From contig OX411551.1 of NCBI GenBank assembly GCA_948146395.1, positions 62,496,346-62,560,345 of the forward strand: a stretch of DNA of 64,000 bases, written 5' to 3'. Shown in pieces: positions 55,568 to 64,000 of the stretch (within the stretch, counting starts at the first letter, position 1; each line of letters opens with the position of its first letter). The notes beneath the pieces were generated by a model. The model was not told the origin of the DNA. It saw only the letters and a list, made by a program, of their open reading frames with translations, and made no database searches. The DNA comes from Fragum whitleyi (taxonomy: Eukaryota > Mollusca > Bivalvia > Cardiida > Cardiidae). The position numbers and the translations under genes were made by a program.

Positions 55568-55911
55568 ATACATGAAGGGCTAGGTTCACGAAAAGGTGAG
55601 TTTGGCCCTGTCAAGATTTTTCTCAAAACCATTATTAAAAGATAGTTCTGGGTCTATGTTAGATGAAAAATAAATAACAAGTCACATTTTCTTCTTCTAC
55701 GTTACCATGGCAACATTAATCAACCAAACCTGTAAAAAGGCGTTTTTCAAGGCAAATTTGTTATAAAACTGATTGTTGTCACTTGTAACATATTCATAAA
55801 GAGATGTCATATAAAGTAACATGATATCTTTGGAAAAAAAAACTTTTTATTAGAATTTAGTTGCCATGGAAACTTTGTTAATTAAAATTTAACTGGGTTT
55901 AATCCAACATG

Positions 55912-56123
55912 GGCGGCATTCATTCTTTCCGACAATTTGTCTCTTACCAATGGGTTGATAATAGTAGACCTATGTGCGAAAGTAGCTGGGGGCTAGGGAA
56001 GGATGTTATGGTTGTACTGTTGAGAGAAATACCAGGAATCCATTGTTAGGTGCTCCAGCGGCCGCGATATAACTGAAATAATGTTGAAAGCGGCGTTAAA
56101 CTCCATTCAATCAATCAATCAAT
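55912..56123 (+). mobile_element. tRNA-derived SINE, head missing
   Basis: From GGCATTCATTCTTTCCGAC to (CAAT)n. Imperfect target duplication TTTAATC(C/T)AACA on both sides. Confidence 0.75.
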
Positions 56124-56353
56124 TTAATCTAACACAGTGGTTGAACAACTCTTTTATTTAAAATAAAAGATACTTAAATTATTTACAAAAAGTAAAGTTT
56201 CAATTAGTGATAAAAGATGAAGATTCCTTGTTACCATAGCAACTACAAACTTAAATTTCTCTTTAATCTTGATATTTGTTTAACAAAAAGGCTAGATTAT
56301 GACCACTATACATTTTTACAGCTGAAAACAGCAATTACGGATAAATAGTCTCA

Positions 56354-57269
56354 TTAAGAAACACATTTATTCATTGGGTTGTTAGAGTGGTTCTTGAAGG
56401 GGGTGTTTCTTATAATATTTACGACATGTCCATGTAGGTCCTGAAATTGATCTTTCCTAATTCCAGTGAGATTGGTAAGGTCTTCATCTGTATAGGTAGC
56501 CAAGTTATCGAAAGTGATTCTGCTTGAAGAGGGATCTAAAATGATCTGTTTTGTTTTATTCAAGAGTTGGTGGATGGATATAGGTGGTCATTTGTTCTCA
56601 GGTTAGATAAAATTGATGCTTAAAACTTGTCAAGTGCGTTGTTTAAATGGACAGGACAACATCTGCTATTTGTGGTGATCAATATATCATGTTCTATAAT
56701 TGTGTTGATCCTTACATTTGGTGGAACGACAATTAACTTTGGACCAGGCCTTTTACAAACCAAGCAGTACGCTTGACTTTTTATGCCCCCGTATCGAGAG
56801 ATCGGGGGCATATTGTTTTACTCGTGTCCGTCTGTCTGTCTGTCTGTCTGTCCGTCCGTCTGTCTGTCCGTCCATACGTCCGAAAACTTAACCCGAAAAC
56901 TTAACCTTGCTAATATCTTCAAGCCTATTCAAGATTCAAATCTAATATTTGGCATGATGAAAGATCTCAATGATCTGCATCCGCTGGTACCAAAGTCAAG
57001 GTCATGTGACAAGGTCAAGATCATCTGTCAAGGTCAAACTTTGAAAAAAAATGCCGTTCCGGGGGCATTCGTGTTTTACAAACACATCTTGTTGAATTTG
57101 ACTTGATACTCAGTCTCTCTGATGGGGGACTTTGTAGTTTGGTAGGTTGGACTGTCGGCTCGGGGGAAAGAGGGAATTCTGCTTTGAGTACAATTAGTCG
57201 TAGATGAAGCACTTTTACATCCAGGATATGCGGGTCTACTACATCAGCTGAATATCCAGCCCTGATCAC
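56354..57269 (-). pseudogene. Amino-terminal part of a DDE (DDE_Tnp_4-like) transposase
   Basis: - strand pieces: 57100-57269 (unrecognised, Pro/Ser-rich); 56620-56779 with CLVCKRPGPKLIVVP, a 30-residue spacer and SRCCPVHLN, a Cys/His cluster typical of a family of animal DDE_Tnp_4 transposases; 56354-56563 with YTDEDLTNLTGIRKDQFQDL, the helical 'LTG...F..L' segment that precedes the catalytic domain. The family M element at 56779-57094 splits the first two pieces, and stops separate the second and third. The DDE catalytic core is absent. Superfamily (Harbinger/ISL2EU-like) is from memory. Confidence 0.55.
56779..57094 (+). mobile_element. HINE-like element, family M, copy 3
   Basis: TATGCCCCCGTATCGAGAGAT start with hairpin CCCCGTATCGAGAGATCGGGG, (GTCTGTCC)n, AAAGTCAAGGTCATGTGACA, GGGGGCATTCGTG, palindrome GTGTTTTACAAACAC, ATCTTGTT. 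Confidence 0.8.
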
Positions 57270-57428
57270 TAGATTCCAGAAGGAAGGTTTTTCTCAAATA
57301 CTTTTGTATTAATTTGTTGACTTGGCGTCTCTGCTGTAGTTTCAGTCCCTTTGAACACAATTTTTACTTTACCAGTGGCATTCTGAAAATAGAAAATAAA
57401 GTATTTATAAAAATATGTATATGCATTT

Positions 57429-57905
57429 TTAGCTCACCTGAGCACAAAGTGCTCAAGTGGGCCAATCTTTATGAAACTTGGCAGGGATGTTCCTTGGGTC
57501 GAGCTCTACCAAAGTTGTTCAAATGAATAAAATCCCCCTTTACTCTCCCTTTACCTTTAACAAAAAGGGTGAAAATAGGAAAATCTTCAAAAATCTTCTT
57601 CTCTGAAACCAGATGGCAGAAAGCTTTCGTATTTGGTATATAGCATCATCTGGTGGATTGCTACCAAGTTTGTTCATATCAAGACCCTTGAGTCATATTT
57701 GGGCTCCACCCGGACGCAACCCTTTTTACATAGAATCAAAGAGTGAAAAGGCATATTTTTCTTGCTATTGGCTGAAAACATTCCATGGTATTGATCTTAT
57801 GTAGAAAATATCTCCTTGTTAACATCTGCCTATTTGATTAATGTGATGTCCCATGGGTCAAAGAGACTCAGGTGAGCAATCTAGGACCATCGTGGTCCTC
57901 TTGTT
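57429..57905 (+). mobile_element. HINE-like element, family B, copy 3
   Basis: TTAGCTCACCTGAGCACAAAG start; no (TCCG)n tract; core ATGAAACTTGGCAGGGATGT; end CTCAGGTGAGCAATCTAGGA, GGACCATCGTGGTCC, TCTTGTT. Confidence 0.75.
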
Positions 57906-59227
57906 TAGATTTTAGATACTGTTTTGTGGACTTACTATACTTCAACCACTTTTGTACTGTATTCAATAATTTGAATGAATAGATAAAGGTTAATATATAA
58001 ATGAATAAACAAATGAGTAAATAAAAAAATATCAATCGGTAGATTTCAAACATCTACCAGATGTCACAATATTGATTCATTTACACACTTTGCCAGTAGT
58101 TTAATGTTACATTTGAGGATAGTCTAATCTTCATGAACCTGTGTTAAAACGCTTATCAGGTCACAAAGTTAAACCTATTTGAAATTGTGAAGGTTTCTTT
58201 TAGCATCACAAAAAAGGTACTTCTTTATTAATAAACAAAGCAAAGTCAGTGTTCAACCTGCACAAATTATGCTGAATAATCAGTCTACATACACTGTCTG
58301 CAAACCCTAAACCTATAATTCAATGTACTAATTCTGAACTAACTTGACCAACTTGTCTGGCATTTTATCCCAAAAACTTTGTTTTGGGGTATATAGGAGT
58401 CAGCTTGTTGGTTGGTCTGTCCATCTGTAGCTTTATAGTATCCCCTCAACATAACAGCAGATTTCAGTTAAACTTTAAAGATGTGATCAGTATCAAGCAG
58501 AGATGTAAACAATTTTTCAAAGGGGTTATTTCACCCATATTACATCATCTTATAAATGACACAACATAACATCTTAAAGACATATTTTGATCACAAGATC
58601 AAGGTCAAGATTAAGGAACATTCTGTGAATTTTTCATGAAAATCAATGCATTAATGGCGGATAAATTATGCTAGACTGGAATTGTACTCAAACAGAAAAT
58701 GTACTCAAGTACCCCTTGAAACACTTAATTATATCTAAATAAGAAAAAAAAATTTATCTAAATCCATCCGAAAATATTGAAAATGTTGTGTTTGCAAGGA
58801 ATTTCATGTCAATAAGGCTTGTTTTTCCATGACAAAGCATCATTTAATCAAAATAAGAAAACATTTGAAAAGTTCAGTGCAAGGAATATTCCTGTCGAAT
58901 ATCTATTTCTGAGGAAACAAATTTTTCACTTTTTTTTTTTGCCACTTTACAGGCCAATAGCATTTTTTTTGGAGGGATGGGGGACGGATTACAATTTTTG
59001 AAAGAAATTTGAGAAAGAATTCCTAGTGGATCATTTAAATAAATTCTTCTTTATAGATAAGAGGAGATTTTTTTTTTTGGAATATTTTACTTTGTGACCT
59101 TTTTTATCTGAATTTAACAGAATTTCTACAAGGAATTTGAGAGAGTAGGTAACAAGGATAATTTCTGTGTTTAATTCTACTCATGAAGAGAAGAAAAAAG
59201 GGTGCATGTGCAAATACATGTTGGCAC
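57906..59227. other. Intergenic stretch with one HINE-like 5' fragment
   Basis: At 58366-58440, ATCCCAAAAACTTTGTTTTG with hairpin and GGTTGGTCTGTCCATCTG is a family C-like 5' end. A/T-rich elsewhere; no gene supported. Confidence 0.4.
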
Positions 59228-59810
59228 TTGGGAACACAACTTGAATAAAAAATTTCTTTTATAAAAACATTTTAGCACAAATTTATACTAACAATCAATG
59301 ACATTATCCATTTGAGTGTATTAAAAGGTTGTAAATATAGTCCCACAGTTTCTTGTATCAAGCCTACAAAACAAAGTCTATACCAAACAATCTTCTGTCA
59401 TGTTGTTTTCCTCCATATTGGAAACTCTAAGGGAAAAACTCTTGTTAAACATATAGCTATGTTTTTCAATCCTTAAATGTGCTCTTGTACCAAACAATCT
59501 TCTGTCATGTTGTTTTCCTCCATATTGGAAACTCTTAGGGAATAACTCTTGTTTAATGTTTAGCTCTGTTTTTCAATCCTTGAATGTGCTCTTGTACCAA
59601 ACAATCTTCTGTCATGTTGTTTTCCTCCAAATTGGAAACTCTTAGGGAATATCTCTAGTTTAATGTATTAGCTATGTTTTTCAATCCTTGAATGTGCTCT
59701 TGTACCAAACAATCTTCTGTCATGTTGTTTTCTGCCATATTGGAAACTCTTAGGGAATAACTCTTGTTTAACGTATAATTATGTTTTATAATCCTTAAAT
59801 GTGCTGTTTT
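59228..59810 (+). repeat. Tandem ~106 bp satellite-like array, copy 2
   Basis: Same leader as 47800 (AAATTTCTTTTATAAAAACA) and four or five units CCAAACAATCTTCTGTCATG ... AGGGAATAACTCTTGTTTAA. Confidence 0.8.
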
Positions 59811-59921
59811 CCTTAACCCTGTTAGTAGCATGTTTGAGGGTTAACGAGCCTTGATCCAATTTGCTTTTGGCTATCGTACTTACAATATATTTCTTTTTCT
59901 TTCATCTATTCTTCACGTAAA

Positions 59922-60066
59922 CCTATGTGGAATAGCAACTGGAGGCTAGGAAAGGGATGTGGTGGTAGTACTGGTGTGAGAAATACCATCATTAGGTGCT
60001 CCAGTCCTCGCGATATAACTGAGAGATTGTTGAAAGCGACGTAAAACTCCAATTCAAATCAAATCA
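59922..60066 (+). mobile_element. tRNA-derived SINE (CAAAT-tail type), 5'-truncated
   Basis: GTAAACCTATGTGGAATAGC start, CTAGGAAAGGGATGTGG body as in 21429-21718, tail TTCAAATCAAATCA. A short flank TCATCTA recurs. Confidence 0.7.
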
Positions 60067-60117
60067 TCTAGTTTTCTTTCTTCCTTTTTTTTTACTTCCA
60101 TTGTTTTCCTTCATTCA

Positions 60118-60480
60118 ACCATTTCTTGCCTACTTCATCTTCTGCTATCAGGATTAAGTCTTCAAGGTTTTTGGTTTTTTGGTAGTTTTAAGACTCTTGA
60201 TTTGGAATCATCCACCGTTCCACAAAAAGGCTATACAGCTTTTCCTGATGATCAGCTATCGGGTCTGAACCAAGAAATTTCAATGGAGCCTTATGGATGA
60301 GAGCTACTGGTGAATTCACTGGGCAAAGCTTGAAGATCCTCGGGACTCACCATCTGGACTCCCACGCCAGGCTTTCCATGGCCTGTTGGATCTCTTGGAT
60401 AATCTTGGTATCTTCAAAATTGGATTCTATATTCACCAGAACCACCAAGTAATTTACAGTTCTGTTCAAAGATTGCAATT
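60118..60480 (-). other. Protein-like sequence of unknown origin
   Basis: The - strand reads TKIIQEIQQAMESLAWESRW then, after a stop, KAPLKFLGSDPIADHQEKLY. The composition is protein-like but I do not recognise it; it may be part of the same polymerase relic or another gene remnant. Confidence 0.3.
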
Positions 60481-61018
60481 TTTATGTCCCTGAGTATGAG
60501 ATATATACCACTTCAATATTTTTACAGATTGATTTTGTTGAGGTTCGTAACCATGGAGAGGAATTAAAGCGATGTTTTCCTGTTCAAGAAATTTTGACCT
60601 TAAAACCAAATTACAAGCAGACGCTATTCTAATACATTGTTCATAAGGATCGTTACCTGTATTCTCAAGGAAATTTTCTCTAAATTTAAGAGAAACATTG
60701 TCTCAAAATATTCACGTCTGACTGGCAGTAGGCCAGTAATTCTTTTCTTAAGTCAAGCCTGGCATGTTTATAGTCATTGTATCAAATCAGAAAGGCATCT
60801 CTGTCTTTAGGTTTAATTGTGTCAGGATTGTAAAAGGCTATTTCTGAAAGAACTATGTCCTGATTTTCTTTTCTATAAAAAAGATGAAGGAAACGCCTTT
60901 ATTCAGTTCTTCAAACCCCAGCATAGCAGGTAATTTTGAAAATGTCATTGGAAAAAAGTTATTTTAGTCAATTATCTTGATTTTACAAGTATTGATGGTT
61001 ATACTCATTATCTGTTTT

Positions 61019-61371
61019 AGCCCCTGCCGTTTTTGGCAAAGGGATACAGTAAAGGTCTCCGTCTTTCTTTCCGTCCTTCCGTCATTCCGTGGATCCGAGG
61101 TTCCGTCACTAAACTTGTCCGGAGCATATCTCCTAAAGTGTAATAGCTATCAACTTGAAACTTTATGGGTGGATAGATCTCATGGAGGAGAAGTATAGTG
61201 CACAAGAACTACAACTCTTGCATAATTTTGAAGTCATTACCATTTATTTTATTCCTAGATTTTGTAAGGGATCAATCTCTTAATGTACAAAAGAATCCTT
61301 AATCTATTAGGCCTCTTTATACTATCAAGCTTTCACGGTGGGGGCTGGCCATGTCCGACATGGCTCTTGTT
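61019..61371 (+). mobile_element. HINE-like element, family J, inside the PolB relic
   Basis: AGCCCCTGCCGTTTTTGGCAA start, CCGTCCTTCCGTCATTCCG, one family A-type core (GGAGCATATCTCCTAAAGTG), end CACGGTGGGGGCT, perfect palindrome CCATGTCCGACATGG, CTCTTGTT. Confidence 0.8.
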
Positions 61372-61621
61372 CCATTTGGAACAATTGTAGGTACAATGGC
61401 ATTTCTATACAAAATTGCAAAATTGGGTTAGAGTCATCCCTGGAAGTTTTGACATATGATAGGGCTATCATAATTATCCTTTTTCCATAACACAACATCA
61501 TACAAAAAATGTAAACAAGGTCACATGATGAGGAACATTCAGTGAAAATTTCATACAAAACCATTCATAATTGTAGGTAAAAGTGTTTCCAAGAAATGGA
61601 TGTACAAAACAGGTGTATATA

Positions 61622-61914
61622 CCGTAATTCTCCTAATAATATCTCCCTCCCTAAAAGTAACACCCCTACATTTTTTACTAAGAAAACCCACTTCAAATGC
61701 CTAAATTTTAAGAACAATGTTGATGTTTCTTCTCTAATGTAATGTGAATTCCCTCTAAACAATCATTTATATGATTTTATATCATTATTTACCTCAAAAT
61801 AAAGGGAAAAAGACATCAGTTATATGGTTCTTTTAATCTGAGAATTCATATTAATAAGAGTTCCCTAACCATATTATGTATAGCTCCCGGGAGTGTTTAT
61901 TAGGAGAAATACAG
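61622..61914. mobile_element. TA-flanked MITE inside the PolB relic
   Basis: TACCGTAATTCTCCTAATAA at the left and TTATTAGGAGAAATACAGTA at the right are inverted repeats with two or three mismatches, TA at both borders. Non-coding. Confidence 0.7.
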
Positions 61915-62795
61915 TATGTAACTTACTCCCCCTTCTCTTGACCATTCAGTCAATGCAGTATTGCTCACATCAATACTAAGGAATACCCTCTGCCCAAACA
62001 CTGCTATCTGGGTCTTTGTTGGGCTTGCACCTGAAGTGTCTAATAAGATATCCGAGTGTACTTTCTCCACAAAATCATATGCCCACATTTGTCACATTCA
62101 TCAGTATCAACCATCCATAATGTGCACACTTTTTGAGCAACACAGAGGTTTGGTTTATGTTCATACCAACCACAACTTGATTTCATACAGTTCTGACATT
62201 TCCCATAAATATTAGGTTCATAGCCTTTCTCGCACGCTTTCAAATCATCTTGAGTACACTTAAAATAAAAAAGTATAAATGTCTTAGGATTTTCTTTCTC
62301 AATAGTAAGTTCTTCTTCTATAGACATATTTGCTTGACTTAGTTCTGCAGATTGCATGTAACATTGATGTCCTTGAGGGTAGTATGCATTGTAGGTTTTG
62401 AAATATACGCGTATATATACATTTTTTTTGCTCGGCTATTCGTAGAATTGAGGGCTATTCCAGTCACCAGGCATCTGTGTTATGCTTTGGTAAAGTTTTT
62501 ACGAGCAAGTGTTTGAAATATCTCAAAGATTCTTTTCTCTTGACTTTTAATGGAACTTTGCAATGTTGATTTTGTTTAGCTGTTACTATCCAGCACATGA
62601 AATAGTCGAGCTTCTCTGTCCTCCGACAGCTCTTGTGTTCCTAGGTATTCCCAGTTTTACAGCAATAAGTACAACAGTAGATAGACTTACAGATAGAATT
62701 TCTATTTTTCGTTGTCTTTTAATGTAATTCAAAGCATTCATGATTTTTAAAAAACAAACACATGTAGTACATTAAATGTGTTGGTCATTTTCATT

Positions 62796-63090
62796 TTAGC
62801 TCACCTGAGCACTTCGTGCTCAGGGTGAGCTATTCTGATCGTACACTGTCCGGTGTCCGTTGTCCTTCGTGCCTCGTCCGTCGTCCAAAATTTCTTTAAA
62901 CATCTTCTCCTCCTAAACCAGTGGGGCAATTTTGATGAAATTTGGCAGGGATACTCCTTGGGTCAAGCATTACCAAAGTTGTTCAAATAACTTGCAATCC
63001 ACCCTTAACTTACCCTTTACCCTTTACAAAAAGGGTGAAAATAGGAAAATCTTCTTCTCTGAAACCAGAAGGAATACCAGAGTTCCCACG
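62796..63090 (+). mobile_element. HINE-like element, family B, copy 4, 5' part only
   Basis: TTAGCTCACCTGAGCACTTCG start with hairpin GAGCACTTCGTGCTC, GTCCGTCGTCC, core AATTTTGATGAAATTTGGCAG. The usual GGTGAGCGAT end is missing; the GTCAGGGAA repeat starts where it breaks off. Confidence 0.65.
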
Positions 63091-63243
63091 CGTCAGGGAA
63101 AAGTCAGGGAAAAATGGAATTTTGAAAAAGTCAGGGAAATGTCAGGGAATTTTGTTGAGTGTCAGGGAAATTTGGAAAATAAGACAAAAGTCAGGGAAAT
63201 GACAGGGAATTTCGAAAAGCCTGTCAGGGAATTTTTCATTTCA
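63090..63243 (+). repeat. GTCAGGGAA short-motif repeat
   Basis: About nine copies of (G)TCAGGGAA with A/T spacers of 8-20 bases (GTCAGGGAAAAGTCAGGG, GTCAGGGAAATGTCAGGG). A dispersed element part rather than a gene; two frames read through it only because of the repeat. Confidence 0.7.
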
Positions 63244-64000
63244 GGAGTATCTAACACACAAGACATGTTCTTAAGATTTCATCACCAAATTTTTACTGAG
63301 AGGTCTAATTTCTTATTTCTGTATTAATTTTAGAGTAATTTATGTCCTTAAGCTCCTTCATCTATCATTGTTTGTAACGTAGTTCCAGTTTTGAGGTTTA
63401 AAGAATCATGTTAGAATCAGCGATGAATTTATTTACTAAATACAATAACATGATACTTTTATCTTCACTACTATGTGTAGGTAAGATGATTTCATAAGTT
63501 GAATTGGTTAATTCATGAACATCTTAAAATCTAATGGTATTGTTGTAATCAAGCTTCTTTTCTTTCTGCAAATCTGTCTAATGGTGTCAACAATACTAAA
63601 AAAGATGTTGGTCACATTTCCCATAGTGGTTATGTTGCAATTATTAGGTTTGTTACTATCAGACTGGACCATTATAAATGAAAAGAAATCTGATCAAATC
63701 TAACTTAAGAGATCCTGTTTCTGTGGTCCTTGAATTGCTTAGATGATAATTACTTTCACTTTGACATGCCTTAGATAACATGATTATACTCTTTATAAGA
63801 AACCCATTTGGCCAATGAAAGTATTCACAGATATTTGTCTTATTACATATTTCTTTTATTTTTATATAACTTGTGCAGCTACAATTTATGATTATATTTC
63901 AATCATGTCAAAGGCTCTTGTTTAATCCTGTATAATGTGTATTAACTCCATTGGGAAATAAGTGCCTCAACTTAGATTTATCCCAAACGATGTTTTCCTG
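63244..64000. other. Terminal stretch with no recognised feature
   Basis: A+T-rich; no supported gene or repeat to the end of the window. Confidence 0.4.

Larger units (their letters stand above)
60481..62357 (-). pseudogene. Polinton-type DNA polymerase B relic
   Basis: - strand pieces in order: 62040-62357 with KCQNCMKSSCGW and HKPNLCVAQKVC, a Cys-rich module before the exonuclease; 61372-61600 with NFQGYDSNPILQFLY (exonuclease motif II); 60900-61017 with NFFPMTFSKLPAMLGFEELN; 60700-60900 with NPDTIKPKDRDAF and DLRKELLAYCQSDVNIL (exonuclease motif III region); 60500-60660 with IASACNLV and LIPLHGYEPQQNQSV. The order and motifs match protein-primed PolB of Polinton/Maverick elements. Stops and frameshifts throughout, plus a MITE at 61622 and a family J element at 61019. 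The polymerase palm motifs would lie further left and are not seen. Confidence 0.75.

Noticed and set aside
861..63090. CRISPR arrays
   Set aside because: Tandem cores are long, without regular short repeats and unique spacers; this is animal DNA.
62932..63327. 131-codon frame with REKSGN/VREMSGNF repeats
   Set aside because: It is the translation of the GTCAGGGAA repeat, not a protein family.

Overview
The window reads as animal nuclear DNA, most likely from a bivalve mollusc. The evidence is a conserved metazoan gene split by long introns, A+T-rich intergenic sequence, very dense short mobile elements that begin with a hairpin and a (TCCG)n tract, tRNA-derived SINEs with CAAT(CAAT)n tails, a V-domain SINE, and Polinton, piggyBac-like and hAT remnants. 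Species cannot be fixed from the sequence. There are no bacterial genes or operons.

The one convincing host gene is the 3' part of SCYL2 (SCY1-like pseudokinase 2) on the + strand. Four exons (4240-4340, 15788-15869, 19198-19317, 23172-24116) join with matching phases and give about 415 C-terminal residues ending in DLFG. The kinase-like and HEAT-repeat exons must lie before base 1. A second, uncertain coding locus on the - strand (about 35.7-37.6 kb) encodes charged, coiled-coil-like protein. It is cut by a SINE and a TTAA-flanked MITE, and one exon belongs to a ~790 bp unit tandemly copied through 43.8 kb.

Most of the rest is mobile DNA in nested layers. (1) At least a dozen families (labelled A-N here) share one plan: a 5' hairpin, a TCCG/TCTG microsatellite, internal tandem core repeats, a 3' copy complementary to the 5' arm, a short palindrome, and a CTCTTG-TT end. 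Several have an empty site elsewhere in the window showing insertion between two Ts without a target duplication. This suits Helentron-associated (HINE or 'pearl'-type) elements. (2) tRNA-derived SINEs have clear 12-15 bp target duplications. (3) DNA transposons: a 2.27 kb hAT-like element with 8 bp duplications, two elements with 6 bp duplications, and several MITEs and miniature foldbacks. (4) Retroelements: a truncated LTR element with a gag start (45-46 kb) and a rearranged env-bearing LTR element (48.6-54.2 kb) with LTR, polypurine tract, acidic ORF and broken env on the - strand, head to head with reverse transcriptase and gag/protease pieces on the + strand. A second env fragment is at 28.7-29.0 kb. 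(5) A Polinton-type DNA polymerase B relic (60.5-62.4 kb, -), cut by a MITE and a HINE-like element. (6) A DDE transposase relic (56.35-57.27 kb, -) and a cysteine-protease-like relic (0.3-0.8 kb, +).

The most interesting material is the shared terminal grammar of the HINE-like families with apparent capture of new 3' ends, the rearranged env element with its acidic accessory ORF, a perfect 155 bp inverted duplication with a SINE in one arm only, three types of tiny perfect or near-perfect hairpins, and a partial exon duplication in SCYL2.
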